Shown: positions 7,766 to 16,370 of the stretch, piece after piece
How positions within the stretch are numbered: the first letter of the stretch is position 1
Layout of the letters: every line of letters begins with the position of its first letter
Assembly: GCA_028875655.1 (NCBI GenBank)
Contig: JAPPCX010000020.1
Location: forward strand, 1-36,763
DNA: 36,763 nucleotides
From: Chloroflexota bacterium
GTDB taxonomy: Bacteria; Chloroflexota; Dehalococcoidia; Lucifugimonadales; UBA3495
Direction of reading: 5' to 3'
The notes under the pieces: generated by a model
Seen by the model: the letters and a program-made list of their open reading frames with translations, nothing else
The model's database searches: none
Told to the model about the DNA's origin: nothing
Translations under genes and position numbers: made by a program

Positions 7766-7794
7766 TTGCGATAACCCAAGGTATCGCGGACAAT
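7766..7794 (+). promoter_or_regulatory. Possible leaderless promoter for the small membrane protein
   Basis: TTGCGA (7766-7771), a 17-bp spacer and GACAAT (7789-7794) end 6 nt before the ATG at 7801. No Shine-Dalgarno is present. The region is divergent from the cmk promoter 20-50 bp away. Confidence 0.4.
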
Positions 7795-7800
7795 TCGTCA

Positions 7801-8148
7801 ATGCTTGACTGGATAATCGAATCCCCGTGGCGCATGCTCGGTTTGGCGGGTTGGTGTTTTTTGATGGGTTGGGGTTTTCGCGTGGGTCTGCTGCGGATGG
7901 CCTTGTCGCTGGGAGCCATCGGGCTGCTCGTCGCCCTGGCCTGGGTGTTCCGGGATGCGGAGTCGGCGGCGCTGGTTTACGGCCCGCTGGCCTTCATCGG
8001 GGTGATCTGCGTGATCAGCATCGGCTACTTTGGCCGGCATCTGGAGCAGAGAATCGGGTACGACTCCAAAACCGTTCGCATCAATCACGCCGGCGGCCTG
8101 GCTCTGGGCCTGCTGATCGGCGCGCTGGTTTGGGTGATATTGCTGTAG
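7801..8148 (+). CDS. Small integral membrane protein, unknown function
   Basis: I do not recognise a family for this 115-residue protein. It is almost wholly hydrophobic, with three or four membrane segments: about 9-24 (MLGLAGWCFLMGWGF), 31-49 (MALSLGAIGLLVALAWVF), 58-76 (LVYGPLAFIGVICVISIGY) and 97-115 (GGLALGLLIGALVWVILL). The loop between the third and fourth is charged (RHLEQRIGYDSKTVRINH). There is no signal peptide distinct from the first segment. It diverges from cmk and is followed by the HNH gene after about 140 bp. The hydrophobic pattern, not homology, is the evidence that it is real. Confidence 0.65.
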   Translation: MLDWIIESPWRMLGLAGWCFLMGWGFRVGLLRMALSLGAIGLLVALAWVFRDAESAALVYGPLAFIGVICVISIGYFGRHLEQRIGYDSKTVRINHAGGLALGLLIGALVWVILL

Positions 8149-8204
8149 CGGCCCCGCAAACGCCGCGTAATCCGAACGGCCTGCCAAAAGCCGGTGTTTG
8201 CCGC

Positions 8205-8210
8205 TATAAT
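8205..8210 (+). promoter_or_regulatory. -10 box upstream of the HNH gene
   Basis: A perfect TATAAT lies 80 bp before the HNH start codon. The hexamer at the proper -35 distance (TGCCAA) is poor. It is the only good promoter element in this gap. Confidence 0.35.
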
Positions 8211-8289
8211 GATTGCAGATTCATTCATTTTCACCACATCTATTGTCAGGACACGGCAACGAGCGCGCGGCCTGCGTTGAGGTTGGCAG

Positions 8290-9027
8290 ATGGCAAGCCG
8301 GGGACGAACCAGTCGGGGAAAGAACGCCGCCAGGGGCAAGGCCCCGGGGCGACAGCCCAAGGGCAGCGGCCGGCAGTCCAACTCCGCCCGCCGAAATGGC
8401 AGCCAGGCGACCGAAACCGCCTCCGAGGAGGGTAAACGACGGCGAGGCAACCCCGCCATTTCGGGCCGTCTCACCGCCCCGGTTCTGGTGCTCAACCTCA
8501 ATTACGTGCCGGTCAACGTTTGCACCGTGCGCCGGGCCATCGTACTGGTAGCCAAGGGCAAGGCTGAAATGCTGGAGCCCCGCTCGGGAGAGACCAGGCT
8601 CCGCACCTTCAACTCCGCTCTCGACGCCCCCTCCATCATTCGCCTGGTGTACCTGGTGAAGCGTCCGTTCGCGCCCCGCCGGCTATCCAAAAAAGAGGTC
8701 TTTCTGCGGGACCATTACACCTGCCAGTACTGCGGCAAGCGCTCCCAGCACCTCACCCTGGATCACGTCGTCCCCCGACGACAGCGCGGCCCGCACACTT
8801 GGGACAACGTCGTGGCCGCTTGCGGACGGTGCAACCTGGACAAAGCCGGACGGACACCGGAAGAGGCCAACATGAAGCTGCGGCGCGCGCCCACTGCCCC
8901 ACAGCCCAACCCCTACCGCATACTCGAAAACCGCACCATCCTGGAAGAGTGGCGGCAGTACATCCCCTGGCAGGCAAACGGGCGTCGCCGGGAAGAAGAG
9001 TCCCCCGCCCTGGCCCTCGCCGATTGA
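8290..9027 (+). CDS. HNH endonuclease family protein
   Basis: The 245-residue protein has a basic, low-complexity first 55 residues (Arg/Lys/Gly/Asn-rich). A conserved segment APVLVLNLNYVPVNVCTVRR follows, then the HNH core. That core has zinc cysteines in YTCQYCGK (about 140-147), the HNH histidines in LTLDHVVPRRQRG (about 153-165), the asparagine in WDNVV and the second pair in CGRCN. This matches the HNH family with a Cys4 zinc site found widely in Chloroflexota, Cyanobacteria and Actinobacteria, usually as a housekeeping-like gene of unknown substrate. The Smr gene starts 6 bp after its stop, so the two are probably cotranscribed and may act on related nucleic-acid structures. Confidence 0.85.
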   Translation: MASRGRTSRGKNAARGKAPGRQPKGSGRQSNSARRNGSQATETASEEGKRRRGNPAISGRLTAPVLVLNLNYVPVNVCTVRRAIVLVAKGKAEMLEPRSGETRLRTFNSALDAPSIIRLVYLVKRPFAPRRLSKKEVFLRDHYTCQYCGKRSQHLTLDHVVPRRQRGPHTWDNVVAACGRCNLDKAGRTPEEANMKLRRAPTAPQPNPYRILENRTILEEWRQYIPWQANGRRREEESPALALAD

Positions 9028-9033
9028 TTATCC

Positions 9034-9492
9034 ATGAGCACTATAGATTTACACGGCAAGACGTGGGCTGAGGCGCTGTCCGACTTCATTGATTTCTACA
9101 ATCGGGTAGCCGTGCCGGGCGGTGCGTCAGCGCCCTCCCTGGACGTGGTGCACGGGTACGGATCTTCCGGCGTGGGTGGTGTTCTACGCAAGCGGTTCCG
9201 GGCTTTCCTGGAAAAGTATCCGAACAGTCTGCAATACCAGCACGGTGAAGATGTTGACGGCAACGCCGGCCACACGCTGGTGCTGCCCATGAAACGCCTC
9301 CCGGATACCGGCGGGATGCTGGCGGAACAAGTCTGGGAATACTGCGAAAACCCGCGCACCGTCGCCAAGATAACCGACCGGTTTCGTCGCTATGGCGATC
9401 CCCAGGTGCAACAGGCCATCCGCACTCTGCAAAAACAGGGAAGATTGCGCCCGGTGAGCAAGGGTCGGTTCAAAGCGTACGCCGCCGCATGA
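9034..9492 (+). CDS. Smr-domain protein with C-terminal winged helix
   Basis: The first 90 or so residues are an Smr domain: IDLHGKTWAEAL at 4-15, with the conserved LHG-type motif, then VVHGYGSSGVGGVLRKRFRAFL (about 31-52), the HGxG loop, and a closing NAGHTLVLPMKR strand. Smr domains are nucleases or nucleic-acid binders related to the C-terminus of MutS2. After a short linker, residues about 95-152 look like a winged helix (PRTVAKITDRFRRYGDPQVQ, LQKQGRLRPVSKGRFKAY). At 152 residues it is a stand-alone Smr protein. There is no clear ribosome-binding site, and it begins 6 bp after the HNH gene, so it is probably coupled to it. It converges on holB. Confidence 0.85.
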   Translation: MSTIDLHGKTWAEALSDFIDFYNRVAVPGGASAPSLDVVHGYGSSGVGGVLRKRFRAFLEKYPNSLQYQHGEDVDGNAGHTLVLPMKRLPDTGGMLAEQVWEYCENPRTVAKITDRFRRYGDPQVQQAIRTLQKQGRLRPVSKGRFKAYAAA

Positions 9493-9498
9493 CCGGGT

Positions 9499-9516
9499 CG
9501 GCGGGCTAGCTCGCCG
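9499..9516. terminator. Hairpin in the convergent Smr-holB junction
   Basis: CGGCGGG pairs with GCTCGCCG-type sequence around a CTAG loop (about 7 bp, one G-T pair). It sits between the convergent Smr and holB ends and overlaps the holB stop. There is no T tract on either strand, so termination is possible but unproven. Confidence 0.35.
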
Positions 9517-10540
9517 GCGCCCCCAGCATCATGGACTCCAGCGCCAGCCGGGGGTTGGCGTTCGCGTCCAGCGCCGCCAGCGTGGCCTGGATGCGCTTCA
9601 GGAACTCCACCACGTCCTCCGAGGCCACGCCCTGCGCCATGGCTTCCAGTTCTCCGCGCCGGTCGGCGTTTTGAACGTGCCCTGGTGCCCCTTCCTTGAC
9701 CAGCAGCACGTCCCGCCACCATCCCTGCCACAGGTACAGCGTCTGCCTTACCGATTCCCGGTCGCGGGAAAACCCGCCGGCCAGCGTGTTGGCGTAGGCA
9801 AACCGTTGGTCCAGCGCCGCCGCCTCGGGGTCGATGATGCGGTCCAGTTCGGCTGCCCTCGCTTCCAGGACCGCGGAGTCTGCCAGGGCACTGATGGCCC
9901 AACCGGGGCAACCCCGCGCTAGCCGCGCCAGCCGGAGTGCGCGTTCCGGCGCAGCGCCTCGTCGCGACACCAGGTACTCCGCCAACGCGTCGCCGGGCAT
10001 GGGCTTCAAAGCCAGCAGGCGACAGCGCGACCGTATGGTGGGCAGGATGGCCTGTTCCTCGGTGGTCAGGAGCAGCAGCAGGACTCGCTCCGGCGGTTCT
10101 TCCAGCGTCTTGAGCAGCGCGTTGGCTGATTCACCCTGCCCCGCCGACAGCGTCTCGGCCCCGTCGATGACGATTACTTTCCAGCCGCCCTCCACCGGCG
10201 TGACCGACAGGAAATTTTCCGCGTCCCGTATTTGCTCGATGCTGATCCGTGTTTGCACTCGCGAATCTCCCCCAACAGTCAGCACGCTCAAATCCGCATG
10301 CACTCCCCGGCGAACGCGGGAGCACGGATCGCATTGCCAGCAAGGGCCGGCTTCACCGTCAGGTAGGGACGAATAATCATTCGCCCCTGCGCAGTTGACC
10401 GCCGCCGCCAGGTCCAGGGCCAGCGTCATCTTCCCCACGTGAGGCGGCCCGGCCAAAAGGTAGGCGTGCCCCAACCGCCCCGCTTGCAGGCTCCCGGACA
10501 ACTGCCGCAGCAGGTGGTCTTGCCCAACGGTTTGCCACAT
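9506..10540 (-). CDS. holB: DNA polymerase III delta' subunit
   Basis: HolB is part of the clamp loader that opens and loads the sliding clamp. The 344-residue protein begins WQTVGQDHLLRQLSGSL, typical of the family. It has a Walker A-like GPPHVGKMT near 32-40 and a cysteine cluster CWQCDPCSRV (about 71-80) for the clamp-loader zinc module. The Walker B/sensor stretch is VIVIDGAETLS followed by NALLKTLEEPP, the most conserved HolB signature. The C-terminal half is the helical collar. It begins 4 bp after lysA's stop (AGGAAA before the ATG), so it is the second gene of a lysA-holB transcript, an ordinary metabolic/replication pairing with no obvious functional tie. Confidence 0.92.
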   Translation of the reverse strand: MWQTVGQDHLLRQLSGSLQAGRLGHAYLLAGPPHVGKMTLALDLAAAVNCAGANDYSSLPDGEAGPCWQCDPCSRVRRGVHADLSVLTVGGDSRVQTRISIEQIRDAENFLSVTPVEGGWKVIVIDGAETLSAGQGESANALLKTLEEPPERVLLLLLTTEEQAILPTIRSRCRLLALKPMPGDALAEYLVSRRGAAPERALRLARLARGCPGWAISALADSAVLEARAAELDRIIDPEAAALDQRFAYANTLAGGFSRDRESVRQTLYLWQGWWRDVLLVKEGAPGHVQNADRRGELEAMAQGVASEDVVEFLKRIQATLAALDANANPRLALESMMLGAPAS

Positions 10541-10544
10541 TTTC

Positions 10545-11858
10545 CTACAAGTCGCAGAGCATCATGTCCGCGTAGGACTCACGCCGACGGATTAGCCTGC
10601 TCTCCCCGTCCTGTACCAGCGCTATCGGCGGCCGGGGATTCAGGTTGTAGTTGCTGGCCATGGACGGGCAATAGGCCCCGGCGGCCGGGATCGCTATGAC
10701 GTCGCCGGCAGCAGGAGCGGGCAGCAGGACGTCGGACGCCAGCACGTCGCCCGACTCGCAGTATTTGCCGGCGATGGTCACGGTCGTGTCGGCGTCCGCG
10801 CCAGGTCGGTTGGCCGACAGCACCTCGTAAGAAGCCTGATAGAGAGCCGGCCTGATGTTGTCGCCCATGCCGCCATCCACGCTGACGTAGGTGCGGACGC
10901 CGGGGATGTCCTTGATCGCGCCGATGCGATATAGCGCGACGCCGGCGGGGCCGATGATGGAACGCCCTGGCTCAACAACCAGGCTGGGATGCTCCAGGCC
11001 CAGCTCCGCGCACGTGGCTTTGAGCGTATCAACAATGGCGTCGGCGTAGTCCGACGCGGCGGGAGGTTCGTCGCTCCGGGTGTAGGCGATGGCAAAGCCG
11101 CCGCCGGGGCTGAATTCCTGCAAGTTCAGCCCCTGTTCCCGCAATCCGGCGGCGAACCGCAGCACCAGGTCGGTGGCGGCCTGGTACGGCTCCAGTTCAA
11201 AGATGGGTGAACCCAGGTGAAAATGCAGCCCAAGCAGATTGAGGTGCGGTGCCGAGATTGCTTGCAGGATCGCCCGCTCCGCGTCCCCGGTCTGTATGGA
11301 GAAGCCGAACTTGGAGTCGATGATCCCGGTGGTGGTATAGGCGTGGGTGTGCGGGTCGATTCCCGGCGATACCCGCACCAGGATGTCCTGCGACTTGCCG
11401 GCATCCGCGCAGATTTGCTCCAGCAGGTCCAGCTCGTGAAAACTGTCCACCACCACCCGGCCGATTCCCGCGGCGACCGCTTCTGCCAGTTCGGCCGGCG
11501 TCTTGTTGTTGCCGTGGAAGTACACCTTGTCCAGGGGCACGTCTCCGGCTCGGGCCACGGCCAGTTCGCCGCCTGAAACCACGTCCAGCCCCAAACCCTC
11601 CTCAGCGAATATGCGGGCCAACGCCGGGTTGATGTACGCTTTTGAAGCGTACACGGCCTGCGAATTGGCATAGCGGTCGGCAAAGGCATCGGCAAACTGG
11701 CGGCAGCGCGAACGCAGCGTAACCTCGTCCAGAACGTACAGCGGCGTGCCGTACTGTTCAACCAGGTCGATGGCGTCGCACCCGCCGACGGTCAGGTGCC
11801 CGGCAGAGTTCGTATCCGTAGTGTCGGGAAACACGTGCGTGAGATGCGGTGGCAGCAT
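10545..11858 (-). CDS. lysA: Diaminopimelate decarboxylase
   Basis: LysA decarboxylates meso-diaminopimelate to lysine with pyridoxal phosphate, completing the pathway begun by dapA and dapB. The 437-residue protein has YASKAYINP, whose lysine binds PLP. It also has LDVVSGGELAVARA, YFHGNNKTPAEL, the HFHLGSPIF loop, EFSPGGGFAI, EPGRSII and the C-terminal YCESGDVLASD with the substrate cysteine. The frame continues upstream to 11915, but I choose the ATG at 11858: GGAG lies 10 nt before it, and a TGCTAAATT promoter element overlaps the codons further upstream. holB follows after 4 bp. Confidence 0.94.
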   Translation of the reverse strand: MLPPHLTHVFPDTTDTNSAGHLTVGGCDAIDLVEQYGTPLYVLDEVTLRSRCRQFADAFADRYANSQAVYASKAYINPALARIFAEEGLGLDVVSGGELAVARAGDVPLDKVYFHGNNKTPAELAEAVAAGIGRVVVDSFHELDLLEQICADAGKSQDILVRVSPGIDPHTHAYTTTGIIDSKFGFSIQTGDAERAILQAISAPHLNLLGLHFHLGSPIFELEPYQAATDLVLRFAAGLREQGLNLQEFSPGGGFAIAYTRSDEPPAASDYADAIVDTLKATCAELGLEHPSLVVEPGRSIIGPAGVALYRIGAIKDIPGVRTYVSVDGGMGDNIRPALYQASYEVLSANRPGADADTTVTIAGKYCESGDVLASDVLLPAPAAGDVIAIPAAGAYCPSMASNYNLNPRPPIALVQDGESRLIRRRESYADMMLCDL

Positions 11859-11905
11859 GAAGGCGGTTCTCCGGAGGATTGATGACGTAGCGTTAGAGTC
11901 CGCAT

Positions 11906-11914
11906 AATTTAGCA
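11906..11914 (-). promoter_or_regulatory. Likely lysA extended -10
   Basis: TGCTAAATT on the minus strand resembles the TGCTATAAT boxes of cmk and the 17.7-kb membrane gene. A start near 11899 gives a 40-nt leader containing the lysA ribosome-binding site. Confidence 0.4.
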
Positions 11915-11962
11915 TACCGCCGGCGGGAAATGTTGCCCGCCGCCCGAAACGACTTGCTCAAT

Positions 11963-11991
11963 TTGACCGCCCCCCGGCTGCCGTCTATACT
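11963..11991 (+). promoter_or_regulatory. Promoter of the molybdenum hydroxylase operon
   Basis: TTGACC (11963-11968), a 17-bp spacer and TATACT (11986-11991) form a near-consensus sigma70 promoter. The leader to the TTG start at 12098 is about 100 nt. Confidence 0.6.
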
Positions 11992-12097
11992 GCCGGGCGA
12001 GGTTTGGACGCCGCCGCTTGACACCTGATTTGTACCGGCGCCGCCTCACGCCGCGTCTCATTGCGAGCGCAGCGTCCTGTACAGAGGAGGTGTTATC

Positions 12098-12577
<480 letters not shown>

Positions 12578-12585
12578 AGACTGCT

Positions 12586-15003
12586 ATGACTACCCGCATT
12601 TTCGGTTCCGGCATCCGGCGTCGGGAAGACCCGCGCCTGATCACCGGCCAGGCATCATATACCGACGACATCAAGCTCACCGGCATGGTGCACGCTGCCA
12701 TCCTGCGCAGCCCCCATGCCCACGCACGAATCAATGGCATCAACACCGACGCCGCGAAAAGCGCTGCCGGCGTGTTGGCGGTGTACACCGGCGCAGACAT
12801 CGAGGGCGTGCTCAACCCCATACCCTGCGCGTGGGCCATCCCCGACTCCGATCTGAAAGCCGTCGCGTATCCGGCCATCGCCTCCGGCGTGGTGCGCTAC
12901 GTCGGCGACGCCGTAGCCGTCGTGGTGGCCCAGAACCGCTACCAGGCCGAAGATGCTCTGGAGCTGATTGAGGTTGACTACGAGCCGCTGCCGGCCATCA
13001 TCAACCCCGAGGCTGCGCTGGGCGACGGCGCGCCTCAGCTCCACGAGGACGCCCCCAACAACCAGGCGTTCCACTGGGTGGCCGCCGGCGGCGACACCGA
13101 CGCCGCCTTCGCCGACGCCGCCGTAACCGTCAGCGAGACCATCCGCCAGCAGAAGCTCATCCCCAACCCCATGGAGACCCGCTCCGCCATCGCATCGTGG
13201 TCGCCGGCCATGGGCGAACTGACGCTGTGGAACACCACGCAGAACCCGCACATCGCCCGCTTCGTAACCTGCCTGGTGACAGGCGTGGCGGAGCACAAGA
13301 TCCGCGTCATCGCGCCCGAGGTCGGCGGCGGGTTCGGCGCGAAAATCGCCGTCTATCCCTGGGAAATGATCACCGCCTTCTGCTCCATGCAACTCGGCGT
13401 CCCGGTCAAATGGACCGAGACCCGCACCGAGAACTACCTGGCCACCACCCACGGGCGCGACCACGTCGAGTACGTGGAAATGGCTGCCAACGCCGACGGC
13501 AAGGTCACCGCCGTGCGCAGCGTCGTGTACGCCGGCATGGGCGCGTACCTGTCCACCGCCGCGCCGGGTATCCCCACTATCCTGCACGGCCTCATGTACT
13601 CCGGCCCCTACGACATCGCCAACATCAAGGCCGACGTGTACGGCGTGTTCACCAACTCCACGCCCGTCGAGGCTTATCGCGGCGCCGGCCGGCCTGAAGC
13701 CACGTTCCTGCTGGAGCGGTTGATGGACAAGGTGGGCGATGCCGTGGGCATCGACAGCGTGGAAGTGCGCCGCCGCAACCTGATCGAGCCCTTCGACAAC
13801 AACCGCGACGTCGCCATCGGCATAACCTACGACAGCGGCAATTACTCCAATGCGCTCGACCAACTGCTCGGCCACATCGGTTACGACCGGTTCCGCCACG
13901 ACCAGGAACACGAGCGCGAGCACGGAACCTTCCGGGGTGTAGGCATCGCCTGCTACTGCGAAATCTGCGGCCTCGGCCCGTCCCAGGTGGCCGGCGCCGT
14001 CGGCTTCGGCGGCGGCCTTTGGGAATCTGCCACCGTGCGCATCTACGCCACCGGCAAGGTCAACGTGTTCATCGGCACGTCGCCCCACGGCCAGGGTGAG
14101 GAAACCACGTTCGCGCAAATCGTCGCCGATGAAATCGGCGTTGACGTGGACGACGTGGAGGTAATCCACGGCGACACCGACACCACGCCCATGGGCTGGG
14201 GCACCTACGGCAGCCGCACCACCGTGGTCGGCGGAGCCGCGGTCGCCCTTACCATGCGCAAGCTCCGCGATAAGGCTCGCGTCATCGCGGCGCACCTGCT
14301 GGAAGCGGACGAGGCCGACATCGAGTACGCCGACGGGCAGTTCTTCGTGCGCGGCGCGCCCGACCGGGCCCAGAGCATCCAGGACATAGCGTTGCAGGCC
14401 AACGTGGCCTGGAACCTTCCCGAAGGCATCGAGCCGGGCATGGAAGCCAGCACCTACTACGACCCGCCCAACTTCAGCTACCCCTTTGGAGCGCACGCTG
14501 CCATCGTCAGCGTTGACCCCGACAACGGGCACATCACGCTGGACCGCTACGTCGCCGTTGACGACTGCGGCCCGCAGATCAACCCCATGGTTGTCGAAGG
14601 CCAGGTACACGGCGGCGTGGTGCAGGGCGCCGGACAAGCCCTCTGGGAAGGCGCGGTGTACGACGACAACGGCCAGCTGCTGACCGGTTCCATGATGGAC
14701 TACGCCATACCGCGCGCCCACCTGGTGCCGGACATTGAGGTTCACTCCACCGTAACGCCGTCCCCGCATAACCCGCTGGGCGTCAAGGGCATCGGCGAAA
14801 CCGGCACCATCGCGTCCACCGCCGCCATCTACAGCGCCGTGATGGACGCCTTGAAGCCCATTGGAGTGACCAGCCTGGACATGCCGCTGACCCCCGAACG
14901 GGTCTGGACTGCCATCCAGGCTGCGGGCTACACCGGCAACGGACATGGACACAGCCACGGACACGATCACGGCCATGACCACGGTCACGGCCACAACCAC
15001 TGA
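12586..15003 (+). CDS. Molybdenum hydroxylase large subunit, form II CODH-like, with His-rich tail
   Basis: The 805-residue protein binds the molybdopterin cytosine dinucleotide cofactor and the substrate. It shows GGGFGAKI, AYRGAGRPEATF, GTSPHGQGEETTF and the GVKGIGETGTIAST loop whose glutamate is the usual active-site base. AYRGAGR is the signature of form II CODH-like enzymes; true form I CO dehydrogenase has AYxCSFR. The substrate is therefore unknown and may be an aldehyde, purine or aromatic. The start is the ATG at 12586, with AAGGAGG upstream; the frame extends further 5' but inside the small subunit. The last 20 or so residues alternate Gly/Asp with His, an unusual metal-binding tail. 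Confidence 0.93.
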   Translation: MTTRIFGSGIRRREDPRLITGQASYTDDIKLTGMVHAAILRSPHAHARINGINTDAAKSAAGVLAVYTGADIEGVLNPIPCAWAIPDSDLKAVAYPAIASGVVRYVGDAVAVVVAQNRYQAEDALELIEVDYEPLPAIINPEAALGDGAPQLHEDAPNNQAFHWVAAGGDTDAAFADAAVTVSETIRQQKLIPNPMETRSAIASWSPAMGELTLWNTTQNPHIARFVTCLVTGVAEHKIRVIAPEVGGGFGAKIAVYPWEMITAFCSMQLGVPVKWTETRTENYLATTHGRDHVEYVEMAANADGKVTAVRSVVYAGMGAYLSTAAPGIPTILHGLMYSGPYDIANIKADVYGVFTNSTPVEAYRGAGRPEATFLLERLMDKVGDAVGIDSVEVRRRNLIEPFDNNRDVAIGITYDSGNYSNALDQLLGHIGYDRFRHDQEHEREHGTFRGVGIACYCEICGLGPSQVAGAVGFGGGLWESATVRIYATGKVNVFIGTSPHGQGEETTFAQIVADEIGVDVDDVEVIHGDTDTTPMGWGTYGSRTTVVGGAAVALTMRKLRDKARVIAAHLLEADEADIEYADGQFFVRGAPDRAQSIQDIALQANVAWNLPEGIEPGMEASTYYDPPNFSYPFGAHAAIVSVDPDNGHITLDRYVAVDDCGPQINPMVVEGQVHGGVVQGAGQALWEGAVYDDNGQLLTGSMMDYAIPRAHLVPDIEVHSTVTPSPHNPLGVKGIGETGTIASTAAIYSAVMDALKPIGVTSLDMPLTPERVWTAIQAAGYTGNGHGHSHGHDHGHDHGHGHNH

Positions 15004-15032
15004 CCGGCTCCGGACAAGGAGGACTGATTGCA

Positions 15033-15911
15033 ATGTTTGCAGCAGAGTTTGAATACCGGAAGGCCGGTTCCATCGCCGACGCCGTCCGACTGCTTTCGGA
15101 AAACCCCGGCGCGAAGCTGCTCGCCGGTGGACACAGCCTGATTCCGCTGATGCGGTTCCGACTGGCCCGCCCCGAGGTCGTCATCGACATCGGCGGCATT
15201 GACGGCTTGCGGGGCATCCGCATCAGCGACGGCTCCATCAACATCGGCGCCCTGGCCACCCACGCCGAGATCGCCAACTCCGCCGACGTGCAGCAGGCCA
15301 ACGGCCTGCTGGCGGAGGCAGCAGGCGGCATCGGCGACCCGGCGGTGCGCAACCGCGGTACCATCGGCGGCAACCTGGCTCACGCCGACCCAGCGTCGGA
15401 CTGGGCTACCGTGCTGACCGCCCTGGGCGCGACCGTGTCCCTGCAGGGGCCGAGCGGCAGCCGGACCATCGCCGTGGGCGACTTCGTTGAGGATGCCTTC
15501 GCCACGGCGTTGGCGGAAGACGAGCTTATCACCACCGTCAGCGTCCCCGTGCTGGCCGCCAACCAGCGCGCTGAGTACGCCAAGATGGCCCACCCCGCCA
15601 GTTTCTACGCGGTAGTCGGCGGCGCGGTCGTAGTGACCATGGACGGCGACCGCTGCACCGCCGCGTCAGTGGCGGTGGGTGGACTGACGCCTCGCCCGGT
15701 GAAGGCCGCCGCTGTGGAACAGGCATTGTCCGGCACTACGCTGACCATGGACAGCATCGCCGACGCCACCTCGCGCCTCAGCGAGGACCTCAGCGCCGCC
15801 GGCGTGGACATCATCGGCGACGTGTACGCCTCGGCGGATTTCCGCTCCCAGGTGGCCCCCGTCGAAGTAAAGCACGCCCTGCTCCACGCCATCGGCCTCG
15901 CCCACCACTGA
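15033..15911 (+). CDS. Molybdenum hydroxylase medium subunit, FAD-binding (CoxM-like)
   Basis: This 292-residue subunit binds FAD and passes electrons from the iron-sulfur subunit to an acceptor. Typical flavin contacts are AGGHSLIPLMRFRLARP (about 31-47) and RNRGTIGGNLAHADPASDW (about 107-125). The C-terminal CO-dehydrogenase flavoprotein domain follows. GAGG-type ribosome-binding sequence (AAGGAGGA) precedes the ATG. It is the third and last gene of the operon, 29 bp after the large subunit, and is followed by a 30-bp perfect palindrome. The operon carries no visible maturation genes such as coxD or coxE, so these must be elsewhere. Confidence 0.93.
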   Translation: MFAAEFEYRKAGSIADAVRLLSENPGAKLLAGGHSLIPLMRFRLARPEVVIDIGGIDGLRGIRISDGSINIGALATHAEIANSADVQQANGLLAEAAGGIGDPAVRNRGTIGGNLAHADPASDWATVLTALGATVSLQGPSGSRTIAVGDFVEDAFATALAEDELITTVSVPVLAANQRAEYAKMAHPASFYAVVGGAVVVTMDGDRCTAASVAVGGLTPRPVKAAAVEQALSGTTLTMDSIADATSRLSEDLSAAGVDIIGDVYASADFRSQVAPVEVKHALLHAIGLAHH

Positions 15912-15931
15912 TTCGGCAATAGGTCGCACCA

Positions 15932-15961
15932 ACAGGGCCGCTTGGTACCAAGCGGCCCTGT
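15932..15961. promoter_or_regulatory. 30-bp perfect palindrome
   Basis: Bases 15932-15961 are identical to their own reverse complement; the left arm is ACAGGGCCGCTTGGT. It lies 20 bp after the FAD subunit and 20 bp before the PIN-pair start codon. With no spacer and no T tract it is an odd terminator. Its position beside a TATATC (15963-15968) fits an operator for the downstream pair. Both roles are possible. Confidence 0.6.
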
Positions 15962-15980
15962 GTATATCGGAGTGTTTGCA

Positions 15981-16370
15981 ATGGCTGACGAACCGCAAAA
16001 AGTCATCGAACGCGGTAATCTGTTGGAAATCAACTGGGCCAATCTTTCCGCCGAGCTGCATACCCCCCTGGGCGTAGTGCGCCTGGAGTTCGCCGAAGCT
16101 CTGGCGGAAACGATGCAAGTCGCTGCTCGTCAGTACGTGGCGATAACAGGTGTCCGCAGAGTCACCGTCGATGGCTATGTCCGCGCTACTGCCGTTGAGA
16201 GCGTGGAGATCCTGGAACGGCCCACAACCCCGTTTGGTATCGTGAACGAAGTGAATTTGGTACGTTCGTCGAACTTCAACCCGCTGGAGTTCGAGCATCC
16301 AGATATGCCCCATGATGATGTGCTGGATGCGTGGGTGGACAACATTTTGAGTGGGAAGTACAAGGGTTGA
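15981..16370 (+). CDS. Putative antitoxin-like partner of the PIN protein, unknown family
   Basis: I do not recognise this 129-residue acidic protein. It has a beta-rich middle (LLEINWANLSAEL, VAITGVRRVTVDGYVRAT, ESVEILERP) and an Asp/Pro/His-rich C-terminal segment (EFEHPDMPHDDVLDAWVDNI) ending SGKYKG. No ribbon-helix-helix, AbrB or Phd motif is evident, unlike usual VapB antitoxins, which are also shorter. CGGAG 8 nt before the ATG supports this start over an in-frame one at 15942. Its TGA overlaps the ATG of the PIN gene (TGATG), so the two are coupled. The 30-bp palindrome just upstream could be its binding site. The antitoxin role is inferred from context only. Confidence 0.6.
   Translation: MADEPQKVIERGNLLEINWANLSAELHTPLGVVRLEFAEALAETMQVAARQYVAITGVRRVTVDGYVRATAVESVEILERPTTPFGIVNEVNLVRSSNFNPLEFEHPDMPHDDVLDAWVDNILSGKYKG

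Noticed and set aside
7733-7801. Longer cmk start at 7801
   Set aside because: It would cross the TGCTATAAT promoter and add residues not seen before the P-loop in the family.
13660-13700. True aerobic CO dehydrogenase (form I CoxL)
   Set aside because: The active-site loop reads AYRGAGR, the form II type, not AYxCSFR.
12655-15033. 792-codon minus-strand frame
   Set aside because: It is antisense to the molybdenum hydroxylase large subunit and is Val/His/Gly-rich, typical of a high-GC antisense shadow.
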